Source: Manduca sexta (taxonomy: Eukaryota; Arthropoda; Insecta; Lepidoptera; Sphingidae). Taken from it: DNA of 64,000 nt. The notes beneath the pieces are model-generated. The model was not told the origin of the DNA and ran no database searches. It saw only the letters and a list, made by a program, of their open reading frames with translations. Of the stretch, positions 8,750 to 20,279 are shown piece after piece. Numbering within the stretch: position 1 is the stretch's first letter; the number at the start of each line of letters is the position of its first letter. The stretch is taken from the NCBI RefSeq assembly GCF_014839805.1, contig NC_051134.1, positions 7,409,170-7,473,169 of the forward strand, read 5' to 3'. The translations under genes were made by a program, and so were the position numbers.

Positions 8750-11535
8750 GAATTGGTTGCTCTGGTGGCATTTGTCTAGCCCTCTGGGGAAAAAAGCTTA
8801 ATGTTTGTCTATGTATGTTTGTAATTATCACATTCAATATAAATTGTAATCTCCTTGCCTATCATGATACTCGAAATCTCCAGCTTATTCATTATGCGTA
8901 CTGATAATTATTTTTCATTTTTATTCATCAATTTTTAATTTGCGTGGCAGAATGTTTTATAATTATGCCGGCTATTTTTATGTAAAAAATAAAGTTGATA
9001 ATCGTTCAGAGGCCAGTTTCTGAGGTCGATGTCTGCGCGTGACGTCTACACTTCATCTCATAACTTTGGGCAGATAGCTTGCATATTTTTGTCATTATAT
9101 CTGTATTAATAAGTAAGCCAAAGGTCTACAAAAACAACTAAAACTTCGCCTTAAGTAAGGCTGAGCGAAACACATATAAATTTATTTGTACAAAAGATTT
9201 CTTAATTGATAATGTACTACATTCATGGACGGTTAATAACTACTACGTTCATTTTAAGCAGGTACTATAAGTATTAAATATTTTTTGTTTTACTTCTGTT
9301 AAAATAATAATACAAGTTAGGTAATCTTATAAATCTGATCCATCAACGATATTGTATTATTTCGCTAAAATAGTAAAAGTAGGTTTCGGAGATTTCCAAG
9401 TTTAGACATTGTAAACCTCAAGTATTCACTTCGAGACAATGTTCGTATTTCCGTATATTGTATGCGGTTACTTAACACCATTGAGGCAGGTCGGCTTACA
9501 TCTGCCGACTTTCAAAACAAATGAAATATCTTATTGATCCATAAACATAAGGATTGTACTGTAGGTTCAATACCATCGCGCTGAATCCTAGAAATAATCT
9601 TAAGAAAACAACGCCTAATATAACTGTTTTGTTTGCATTCGGGCTGAGAGACATAATTCCTTTACCTTACACAACAATGCAATGTAGTACTACGCCGCGG
9701 AATACACACAAAAACAAGGAGATAAATCCGCGGATAAAAACATATCAATCTATAATAACCTTAATCCAAAATGAAGGAACGCGGCGCGTGTTCTAAACGG
9801 ATCTTGATAAAAACGTCGAAACGTATTCGATCAACGTTATGTCAACGCAATGTACCGCGAGCACCTCCAACATACGAGAGGAAATTCAACTCGGGGAAAC
9901 TTGCACCGAAGCGGCTTTGAGAGAGGCGAGGTGCGAGCAACAAGAGGCGGCTCGGCACGCGCGTGCGGCGCTCGCTGTCGCGACACGCTTGCTACAGATT
10001 TGGAACTCGTGAATTGGTATGGCAACACTGTGCATAAGAATACTGTTTATAACATTGTTGTGTTTGAGATACGAACCAAGTTTTTCAATGTGGTGATGCT
10101 CGCGGACTCGCTCGCGTGAAAAGCCTTCCCGCTACAAAGGTCCCATAAATACTGTTGCAATTTCTTGCGCCACTTATACGGCACAGATTTGTTTAAAAAT
10201 CTGATTAAATAACTTGTATAGGAGCCAAGAATCGAAATAAAGAGTAGTCACCCCGCCGACAGTGACACCGCACAGCACCCGTTCCAATCCGTAGCTAATA
10301 ACACGGCGCGCAGCGGCCCGGGTTCACACGCTCGTCCCGCGTGTTCCGACCGACATGCACACTGCACCTATACGAGCTGCCCTATATCATGAGAGGTCGT
10401 ATAGAGATCCTTTCCATGTAAGTTTACGCCTTTACCTCCGGAATGGTAGTCAGAGATGCAAATTGCCTGTTATAACATGTACTACTACACGTATCTATTT
10501 TTTAGAATACGATTCCAGAACCTCACAAAGTATACGGATACTATTATGTACCATAATAGTTCAATAATTAGTACTAGGTACATAGTTGAAATATGGGCTT
10601 AATAATAATTTCTGTTACACACCTTGTGAATACACTTCAAGTCTGTGTAGGTTGTGTTGTATAGAGAGACGTCGACCACCGCGCTGTGGCTGGGCGGCGT
10701 CCAAGCCAAACGCGTCAAATATTTATGGGGACAGCTATTTGTGGACCACGGCTGCACTTTACGACACTCCGGCCCTTGTTTTGTCCGCACAAACGGTCCC
10801 GTATCGCTCATATTTGTTATCGTAACATTACGTAAGTTAAAAATACGGATGATCTAGTCTCCCTAGATATATAGAAATAATTCTATTTCTGCCTCCAAAC
10901 GTAAACAGCATTGCTATGTTCTGGTTTGTCAATTACCAATGTGAATTATAGATAATAATTTAATATATTATGTTCCATGAATAAATGATTTTCCACTCTA
11001 AATTCTCCCGGCCATCGTCAACGCGACACGACATCTGTGTGAGCGCGAACACCGCGCGCGCTGATATATGGGCGCCGCTTCTATCTTCCGCATTGTTCGC
11101 GTAATACACGCAGCTTACTCACTTAAAAATAACTTCCAGCTCCGAAATAATGGCAGCATTAAAGTGAGGGATATACTCCTTTAATTTAGGTATAAGACTA
11201 CGGTGTAATATAAATAACATTATGTGTTAATGTCGTCCTAATTTTTCCGGTTATTGTAATATCAGTCCGACGCAATAACCTTATATTACATAATATGCAA
11301 AGCAATTATAAACTCTGTAGGATAAAGCCCATTAAAATACGAGTAAGATTATGTTCCCAAATATTTTACAAGGCTGGTGTGTCCCTCGACCTAAATACCC
11401 TTTTAATGGGCACGACTCAATATAATTGTCCGACACTTGAGTGGATTGATTTGCTTACTAAAGCTGCGGCTACATCCACGCGTAATTTTATTTGCATTGT
11501 TTAACAATCAACTAAGATTTCTTGAAACTATAAGG
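8750..11535. other. Gene-free stretch with GC-rich islands at 9850-10010 and 10230-10350
   Basis: AT-rich background broken by two CpG-rich islands (CGCGAGCACC to GTCGCGACACG, and CACCCCGCCGACAG to CCCGCGTGTTCCG). Overlapping open frames on both strands in the islands are a by-product of GC content: no domain, no splice-site pattern and no consistent frame. Promoter or enhancer function is possible but unproven. Confidence 0.4.
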
Positions 11536-11539
11536 ATAA

Positions 11540-11690
11540 ATGGCGAGCGCAGTGGAATACCAACCAATACTTGGTATTTGGTAATTCAAGGTGTTGGATG
11601 GTGTTTCAACTGTTTATAGGCAGTCGTATCGCTTACCATCAAGCGAACGGCAAGCTCGTCTCGTCATTCAAAATAATAAAAAATATATAT
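11540..11690 (+). repeat. Dispersed repeat family D, plus-strand copy (LINE 3'-end-like)
   Basis: It contains GGCGAGCGCAGTGGAAT, GGTGTTGGATGGTGTTTC, GGCAGTCGTATCGCTTACC and CGGCAAGCTCGTCTCGTCA, then an A-rich tail AATAATAAAAAA. Inverted copies at 26.1 and 31.0 kb start with the matching T-rich run. A constant end plus A-rich tail points to a non-LTR retrotransposon 3' end or a derived SINE. Confidence 0.7.
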
Positions 11691-12117
11691 TCACTGGGTT
11701 TCTTTAATATTGCTAATGTAATGGAGATACGTGAGGAACACACAAAATAAACAATTATAATCTTTTACGTAATTATTTCACATTAAATACCAATCCGTTT
11801 CACGTATCGCATTCATTAGTTGGTAACAAAGCTGTCCCCCCACTGATGTAACACGGTCGCTAAGTGACGGAGCGGTTGTCTGCAGTTGTCGCCTTGACCG
11901 CCCCGGGGTTGACACATCCATCAATTATGACGCCGTGCGACTTACGACTTCCCGCGCAAACACTTATGTCCCGATTCCGAAGGAGGCACTCGTGTTTACA
12001 CGTTTATAGATATTTTATTATTGTTATATCTCTAAGAGGGAATTTCATGTACGTTTTACTGTGAGTTGTATACAATGTTTCAAGTTGCGCTAAATACACA
12101 CACACACACATCAAGAA

Positions 12118-12335
12118 TTTATCCTCGAAGGGGTATCCAGAGGCGCACACGGGCCACCCACTTTTCGTCAAGTGTGTTTCGTCCCATGATGCGATAGGGG
12201 GCGAGTCTATCGTCATATCAGGCACAAATTCTAGACTCCGGGCTGATACTGAGCAGAAAAAGCCAACCCGGGATTCGAATCCAGGACCTCAGAACAACGT
12301 CAGTATATAACAATGCCACAGACTCAGCAGCGCTA
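12118..12335 (-). repeat. SINE family E, copy 2
   Basis: On the minus strand it has a tRNA-like head with the palindromic B-box GGATTCGAATCC (12271-12282), then the body blocks CAGCCCGGAGTCTAGAATTT, GCGATAGACTCGCCCCCTAT-like sequence and CCCCTTCGAGGA. Close relatives lie at 43.9 and 49.3 kb. tRNA-derived SINEs are pol III-transcribed and moved by LINE enzymes. Confidence 0.75.
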
Positions 12336-14794
12336 AATATATTATTATTTATCTAACTATTAAGAACTTACGAAGTTGTCTAAATTAGTAAGGTTATCAT
12401 CTGTAAAAATAAATGTGATATTCATTGATTAAATCCTTGAATACACGTAAAGGATCACTAAGCAAAATAAACATTAGCAATTAAAAACACGTGGCGTCCC
12501 TTGTTAACTGGTGTAGTGTCGTTATTCTCAGCGCGCTATCATCCACATTGGACGTAACCTCTCCTAAGAGCTCTGATACAGATCTCAACATTAGACAATA
12601 CTCATTCGCAGAGTGTAAAGGCGTGTTCAGACATGCGGCACTCACTCTAAGTAAAAAAAATAAACGGTAATTATAGTGTTTTTATTGTTCATGGTAGAAC
12701 ACGTTGTCAATGGATGGATGGGCATTTACCTAACTTGGAACAAGGTAAGATTATGAATATATGTATTTATGAACGAATGGATGAATAAGTAATCATGATG
12801 ATGAAGTAATGTTAATGTTTGAATTTCCTACAAATAGACTATTAATATTCTAAAAAAACTCCTTCTCACTTTATATAGTCGTTAAATATTGGCAACCCTA
12901 ACACGATTCGTCAATCTTTTAGGTTATTTATTTATGACAATCAACATCAGCTTAAATGCAAAACCCTATTCCGACTAATATAAATCAGTATCATATTTAA
13001 CAACTATCGCAAATATTGCACCGTGCGGAGTATGCCGTCAGCAACACCGACAGTCGCGTAAACAGCCCTTATCCGAGCTCCTGCTTCTATTTGATGTTAT
13101 CGAGCGCCACATTAGAAACAATGTCTCGGAGCGTCGGTCGCCGGTCGTCAAGGTTCGATTCCCGGGGGAAATTAAAAACCGACGCCAACCCACGTACTTA
13201 TCGGGGCGCGTTTACAATGAGTAGGCGGCCTACACTAAGCCGCTTAAGCGATTTTCTTGCGGGAAATTGTAAATCATTCTTGGAGGATAATTGCTTATAG
13301 GACAGCGGTGAACTCGATTCTATTATGGGGAGCTTTGTAACTACTGTTACAGTGGATTTTTGTGTAAGACTACGATAATATGGGCAGTAAGATCTCGATT
13401 GTGGTGGTTTCTTACAAAATGGTAAATGTCACCTTTGCAGTCGCTTTCGTGGTCAGTAAAGATTACTTTTACTTTAAAGTTCATATATGTATACAAGATT
13501 CTTCATGTTCCGGGAGTGCGCGTAATCGATTTCCCTTTTATACATCCCTTTTAAATAAATTGTAAAATCTTATAATCAATAAAACTATTTTCAGAACGCA
13601 TGCATATTAGTACCTACCTATGTTATGTCGTGTTTCCTCTAAGAAAATCTCACTCTACGCCCCTGGCACTCCCATAGACAATTATCTGAATTACCTAACA
13701 TATATGCTACTTTTAAGTAGACGGCGCTGACGACATACAGATGGCACTACAGTTATTTAAGTATTTTTGTAGCGTGCAAGGCCTTTCGCGCGGGTAACAA
13801 TACTTAGTCCACTATAAATAGCTAACACAATTCTACATGACTGCGTGTGCACAATATTTGATAATAATATTACATTTTATCAATACTGGCGCAAATCCAA
13901 CGGCGATAATGCCGTTTGCATGCATTACGGAATTAAGCCGCGTCAACTATCAATACAGTTTATCTAACTAGTGTTTCTATTTGGCATCCGATAGCTGCTG
14001 TTAAACCCTCTAATAGTATAAAAAGCCTAGTATATAATTTAAAGCTGGTATTATTTTAGGTAGGATACTGGATAGCACCTACACATTCCATATGTAGGTA
14101 TCATACTAATGAGGCACATTCCGTTGGACCTGGTTGTAAAATTTAAAAATGGAATCAGATTTGTGACAGATCACACTTTTTTCTCACGTTAGCTTTTAAA
14201 ATAGACAATATACCTTTATTCACTAATTGTCCTAATTGTAAGCAAACATAAGTGTAACCTATAAAACCTATCCTAACCTATCTCTTTCCGGGGTCAGCAC
14301 ATCTACGGCCATAGGTCTGTAGGCCTCCGAAGGGCGTGCCCAGTTTATTTGACTTCGATACTTGAACACTGGCGAGTATCTGCGCTAGACGGTATAGTGT
14401 TATGTAGGCTGTTTGTAATGAGTCGTCTGCCGCGGCTCGGATCACGCTCGCTCGCTGTAATTGATATTTCGTGTAGGAGCGGCTGAGCGCCGAGCGAGGC
14501 CCCGCCACTATGAGAGCCTAGCTGAGCGAACAGTACGGCCACTCTCGTGTCATGTTATCTCTGCATTTATAACTAAACAAAGGAATAGTGGTATTGATAA
14601 TCAAATTTCTATCGCTACATGATGCAAACAAATAACCATCGAAATCGGTTTAGTTTTCGAGATTATCAAGGCCGTACCCAAAATAAATATTTCATATTTT
14701 AAAGCTTTTATCTCGTTAATACATACATGCGCATTCTTTTTTTTATAACACATTCAGTCTAACGTGTTTTATTTTGATGATAAGTCTATCTATA
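12336..14794. other. Gene-free stretch
   Basis: AT-rich, with a moderately GC-rich part near 13016-13300 whose 94-codon open frame shows no domain or codon pattern. A TATGTAGGT-rich part near 14060-14110 is low-complexity. No repeat or RNA gene was recognised. Confidence 0.4.
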
Positions 14795-14913
14795 TCTATA
14801 CTTATAATAAATCTGTAGAGAGGTCAATTCTGTACATGAAATATATTTCCAAAATAACTATCAGGAGGTGATTAGGGATCGATACTGATGCCAAAAATGC
14901 AATTAGTAAAATT

Positions 14914-14916
<3 letters not shown>

Positions 14917-14958
<42 letters not shown>

Positions 14959-14959
14959 A
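14917..14959 (+). repeat. (GTCT)n microsatellite in a Helitron
   Basis: About ten and a half GTCT units, the inverse complement of the CAGA tract at 8234-8260, at the homologous place in the related element. Confidence 0.92.
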
Positions 14960-15320
14960 TAACCGTTATAGAAACAAAAACTACTCGACGGATTTTAACG
15001 AAACTTGGTACAATTATTTTTCATACTCCTGTGCTGGTTATAGTATACTTTTCATCACGCTACAATTAATAAAAGCAGAGCAGTGAAGGGAAATGTTGGG
15101 AAAACGGGAGAAGTTACTCCACTTTTTAAGCTTCCGTCGCGTGTGCAACCTTAATGGTTAAAGCTACATAGAAATCATGTATGACGGAAATGTTCTCCTT
15201 AAAATTATGTAAAAAATATCCCACAACAGCATATGTCTATCTTTTATGGTTGACTCACAATGACACGTGTAACTCCCGATAGCTTAGCAGTTCGAAGCTT
15301 TCTCATTATATTTGTTTACT

Positions 15321-15690
15321 AATCTTAGGAACTATCGGTCCAAACTGAAAAATTCTTTTTGCGTTGGATAGCCCTTTATTTGTGGATTGCTATAGGCTAT
15401 ATATCATCACGCTATACCCAATAGGAGCGGAGCAGCAATGGCTAATCTCTGGAACTACCGGTCCAAACTGAAAAATTCTTTTGCGTTGGATAGCCCTTTG
15501 TTCGTGGAGTGCTCTAAGTTATATATCATCACGCTATGACCAATAGGAGCGGAGCAGTAATGGCTAATCTTAGGAACTACCAGTTTGAACTGAAAAATTC
15601 GTTTTGTGTTGGATAGCCCTTTATTTGTGGGGTGCTATAGGCTGTATATCATCACGCTTTGACCAATAGGAGAGGAGCAGTAATGAAACA
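15321..15690 (+). repeat. Three tandem 122-bp units inside a Helitron
   Basis: Units start at 15321, 15443 and 15566 with AATCT-x-GGAACTA and contain TTGCGTTGGATAGCCC, ATATATCATCACGCT and AATAGGAGCGGAGCAG. The period is 122-123 bases. The Helitron at 44.5 kb has five such units in the opposite orientation. Confidence 0.88.
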
Positions 15691-16023
15691 CGTTACAAAT
15701 ACGGGGACAATTTATTCGTTTTGAGAGCTTCCGTTGCGTGCGCTGCGTAAACGGTTAAAGTTATGCAACAATGATGTATGTCGGGATTATTCCTCTTAAA
15801 AAGTTCTAAAAAAATATATTATAAAACAAAGTCCCCCGCTGCATCCATTTGCCTGAACGTCTTAAACTCAAAAACTACCCAACGTATTAAGATAAAATTT
15901 GGTATGGAGACAGTTTGAAACCCTGGGAAGAACATAGGCTCCCGGGAAACTACTACTTTTATAATGGAAAACTTTAGCCTGAAAAATTTTATAACGCGGG
16001 CGGAGCCGCGAGCAAAAGCTAGT

Positions 16024-17892
16024 ATAAAATAAAACTGTGGTACATCGAACAACGCTGCATATAAACGGACTGGCTAAAACAACATCCACCTCTCATGTCC
16101 CAATCGTAAAGTATTTCAGTATAAAAACATTTATAAATCGGCATTACCGCGCGTCACGCCTCGCTGGCGCGTCAAATATTTGCATTTGTAAACCGGTGAC
16201 CGTCAGTAAGTCGTACGTACTTCATGTTTGTGTAAATTGTGAAAGCGATTGCGGTACTGTGTACTCGCTATACTGTGTACCGCAGCCTGTGACGTAAGAG
16301 CACACAGACGAGCAGGATTCGGCGAAAAAATATTGGTGCACTGTTCGACTCGTGGCGAAGCGGACAATGAAACGACTGTAAAACATAGGGCACACTGATA
16401 TATCCATATTTTGCTTACTAGATCTCTTTCAGAGTGCTGTGGGACCGAACTCTCTGAAACCCATCGTCGACAAATATTTATAAAATCAAAGTGATATTAA
16501 TGATTAGGTAAGGTGGGTATTTTTTCTATGGCTCCTAAATAATATAAACCACGAAATAGCGTGCGAAAAAGATTTTATGTAATATGAAAATCATCCGTCA
16601 CCAGAGTTCAGGTATTTGCGTGAGTTTTTAAACACAGCACTATTTATAATATACAACAATATTTTTTTTACCTAACACCACCACGCCATGTCTGATGCAG
16701 GGGTTTATCTAAATAGAGCATAAACGCTGAGTGTATGCGAACAAACAGTATTCGGGGCGACAATTAAACGCGAGTATTTGGCGACGCCGTTGTGGCGTTT
16801 AAATGAACACAGCGCGAGCGTTCGTCCGGCCCGCGCGCTCCGCCCGGCCCGGCGCGCCGTCAAATTACCGACGGCCTTTATTGCGGCCACGTGTATAGCG
16901 AGCATGCGTCATTTTTTTTAAGTTTTATTTAATAATAAAACTGACCATTTCAACTTAAGTTTCAGTCATTAAAACGTAATGTAAATATACTAAGCTGCAA
17001 ATCTTTGATCACTATAAGACTAAGTAACAAAGGGTTGGGACTTGGGCTTTATTTTTTTTACACTGAACTAATGCGTTAATATTCTAAACACACATACATT
17101 CCTTAAGAATCATTGTGGAGAATTAAAAAAAAATAATAATACGGAAAAGTAGCCTGTAATGTTATTATCCTTAAAACTCAGTATTGCTTCGGAAACATTT
17201 ATAATATACTTCGTGTTAGTCACGGCATTGTGAGAAGTCTTCCCCTGTATGAATCCCTAAATTACTGCAACTATTCATAAGAAGATTAAAAGGGTGTCTG
17301 CGCAGCTATCTATTTCAAAAAAAATATTTAAAAATAATATTCCCTCGGGAGCAGATCACCGGAATAAAGATTATATGTAATCAAAATATGCTCAGGGGTT
17401 CCTAATAACTATAAGAGAGAAATATAAAAGGCTCAGAGTAACAAGTTATATTAATTACAAAATTATATTAATTTAATCCGCAACCAAAGCTATGTTTAAT
17501 AAGTATACTATATTGTTTTATTATAAGTGTATAAAATATTTAATTCCGAGTCCGCTGCGACGGTGGCCCCGCACGCCGCGCCGCCGCGCCGACCGACTGT
17601 TTACGCACATTTAAAAGAACCTTGTTTCGTATTTCAGCTGTTTTTATTTATAAAATAGAAAGTGCTGATTTTGTGTAATGTACGGAAAATAAATTCGAAG
17701 CCAACGTCCCTAATGACGAGCAATTTTGAAAAAAATCTCGTTTTGAGGAATGTTTATTGGATGGTACGTTTAATGAATGCTTTTTTATGAATAATGTCCT
17801 TTGGTCGTCTTATTAGGGACTATAATGTTTATCCAAATATCCCGCAAACGATTATTTTGATTTCTTGAATATATTTTAGACTTTGTATCTCA
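16024..17892. other. Gene-free stretch with GC-rich islands at 16790-16900 and 17550-17600
   Basis: The first island (GGCCCGCGCGCTCCG to GGCGCGCC) is followed by CCGACGGCCTTTATTGCGGCC, with a TTTATTG homeodomain-like site next to CACGTG. The second is CCGCACGCCGCGCCGCC. No gene is seen; such islands within AT-rich DNA are candidate cis-regulatory elements. Confidence 0.35.
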
Positions 17893-17925
17893 GTGGCGAA
17901 GGGTGAAAATTTTCAAAAGGTAAGC
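17893..17925 (-). repeat. Short family I fragment
   Basis: CAGTGGCGAAGGGTGAAAAT and the following TTCAAAAGGTAA are the inverse of the TTCGAAAATTTCACCCTTCGC block of the repeat at 30.5 kb. Only about 33 bases remain recognisable. Confidence 0.4.
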
Positions 17926-20082
17926 CGAGGAAATATGTTTTTCTACAGTTAACATGTAATACGCTGTTCACAATAAATTAAAATCAATAAAATATTATAA
18001 TACATAAAATTTCCTTCTAACATAAACATTATTTCTAAACTCTAAATTTAAAAAATAATCACATATTTTGAACATAGATACTTATTTAAAAGAGCCCAAC
18101 AAAAATTAATAACCCACACTATACACAAAGACTAATATTATAAATTCTAAATTATTAAAAAAATTCGCGCCAGTGGCCCAACATTAAGCCGCAAATTCTC
18201 GGGTTACCCTGATTACACATACACGCACGCACACATGTATTTTTACGTCACTTCCAAAAGATTAGACAAAGACACCGCGCTGCGTGTGAAAGAGACAACA
18301 ATATCGCGAGGGAAGCTATGCGCGGCCGGGTTCACTTCGAACACTATAAGGCGCGAGCACTGCGCGCGAGTTACGATTTAACGAATTGATAATAATATGA
18401 ACTATGTACCGTAATCGTTGAAGTATTGATTTAATGAAATAAGTATAGGATGACTTGTTTGAATATACAATTATTATATAGTTATGTTTTTCATTTATTA
18501 TTTTAAGTTAATTTACAAAAGGTAACCCGGTAGGAATCGGCTTGTATGGATGCTTCGCCACTGTTGTATCTATACATTTTAACTACATTATTTTTGTGTA
18601 TTTTATTTTACGAGTATAATCAATTTGTAAAATACATCGTATCGAATATATCAGTTTTTACCTCTGAAGTTTTCTGTACCTTACCTAATATAACAGGCAT
18701 AAAAGTTAAGCGTTGTTGTTTTATTAGTTCCAGCACTCGAACGTAAATCGTAGCTTTCTCTTAATTAGTTGATGTCGCAAACTGCACAAAACAAACCAAA
18801 TAAACATTTGATTAATAAATATGAAAAAGTACGCTTATAGCGAATTTAATATGCAAACTAAAATTGGTAAATTCATTCGGTTCAAGTATCGTGTTTTTAT
18901 GTGTAACGCGAGTGTTATCGAGGCCGGTGCAGCGGACCGGGCGCGCGCCAGGAGCACCTCTCGATCACACGCCAATAAATGTTCTATGAGTTCAAAGGTA
19001 CTGGACACGCCACTATTTTTGGCGGTGAATAGTTCTAAAACTTCGCTGTATAAATATTTATGACATTTTCAAAATGAAAACATGCGTGATGAATTCAATA
19101 AGAGCTTGTACTCGAGGCATCTTCAGATAGTGTTGAATGTTCCCCGAATAAAAGTTTCACTTTATTATATCTAATGGTGGTCTCTAGCGATTTTACGCCG
19201 AAATACAGACTAGAACCGACGGTTGCCTGCTTCTGTGCATATGACGCAGTTCCGGGAGGTTTTAGATGCATCCCAATTCGGCAGACCGGTTTCCGCGCAA
19301 TGCCGCTTTGCGGCCCATCATTTTCACGGTGACTGAGAGCTGCACTGCATCTTGGAGTCACACCATTCTCCATGACTTTGCCACGACTTTCGGTAGTTCC
19401 CATTTCGTTGTCTCTTATGATACGCACGAGATACCAAGGCGGATTTCGTTAAAGACCCCCATATCACAGGACAGGGGGATTAGGTTAAATTTTCAACCCG
19501 GCCTCTCCTTCGGAGGCGAGCGGGATGGTTTCGTATGATGTTAATCCATAACTTAATTAAATATTGTAGGTAACAAATTATATCAAAATATATACAGCAG
19601 TTATATCGCATTTTAGTAATTATCCAAACACACAAACTTTTCTCATAATTTCCGAGTTATATAAATTCTGCAAAAAGCGCTGTTGCAATCCAACCAAAAG
19701 GAAATTGAACTAAATATTATAGAATTTATATCAAATAGGATCGGAAGTACAATGCAGTTCCCAGAAGTACTTTACGATTCAGAATTTGAAAACCCAGTAA
19801 TGTTACAATAATAATTCCACTTACTCCACCCATTATCCCATCAAGCATAAAATATATGTTAATTAAGTACAAAGCATTAAAATAACACACACAATTTGAA
19901 CTAAGCTCTTAAATAGAGAGCGGTTTAAATTTTGGAAGCGCCCTCGGTGTGAGTGGTCGAGTGCAAACGACACGAAACACGAGGCGTGCGACGCGTGCGG
20001 TGCGACGCGTGCGGTGCAGCCACTGACACTTGACATTCCAACAAATATCCAGATGTGTTTTTTTTATACGTGCCCGCCAAAG
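17926..20082. other. Gene-free stretch; unplaced repeat-like segment at 19095-19545
   Basis: Mostly AT-rich with a small GC patch near 18920-18965. The segment 19095-19545 is GC-richer and gives a 110-codon open frame on the minus strand (start MRIIRDNEMGTTES, with cysteines but no zinc-finger spacing) and a CCTCTCCTTCGGAGG hairpin near its end. It looks like part of a dispersed retroelement. I could not match it to a family and do not call it a gene. Confidence 0.35.
19987..20014 (+). repeat. Two tandem 14-bp TGCGACGCGTGCGG units
   Basis: An exact duplication of a GC-rich 14-mer, with a partial third unit (TGCAGCC) after it. It lies about 70 bases before a family C repeat. Confidence 0.8.
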
Positions 20083-20279
20083 AGACCCCACTGCACTTGA
20101 TGATGGTAGAGAGATGAGTATCCCTCAGCAGTCGACACAATTATGCTGCCCTGTTGGATACATATAGGCTGATCTCGGAACGCGACACACTTACCTGGGC
20201 CACTATGTTGGTTTTTAACCTTGTGTACGGTGGTCGCTATCCGGGCGGATATAAAATATATCCTACCACCAGCAAAAAC
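20083..20279 (+). repeat. Dispersed repeat family C, copy 2
   Basis: It matches the copy at 2010-2222 block for block, including CAGTCGACACAATTATGC, GGCTGATCTCGGAACGC, GGGCCACTATG and GGCGGATATAAAATATATCC, then TACCACCAGCA. It keeps the GGTCGCTATCCGGGCGG block that is degraded in copy 1. Confidence 0.7.

Larger units (their letters stand above)
14795..16022 (+). mobile_element. Non-autonomous Helitron with chimeric structure, 1,228 bp
   Basis: It starts TCTATACTTATAATAAATC after A (14794) and ends with hairpin CGCGG-GCGGAG-CCGCG followed by AAAAGCTAG and a host T (16023). Order: a 5' segment to about 15320 with a (GTCT)n tract, almost identical to the Helitron at 7549-8381; three tandem 122-bp units (15321-15690); then a 3' segment (about 15700-16022) matching the Helitron at 44550-45551. 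It thus joins the 5' half of one subfamily to the 3' half of another. No coding capacity. Confidence 0.78.

Noticed and set aside
19095..19427. 110-codon minus-strand frame as a gene
   Set aside because: No domain recognised, and the opposite strand is open as well. More likely part of an unidentified repeat.
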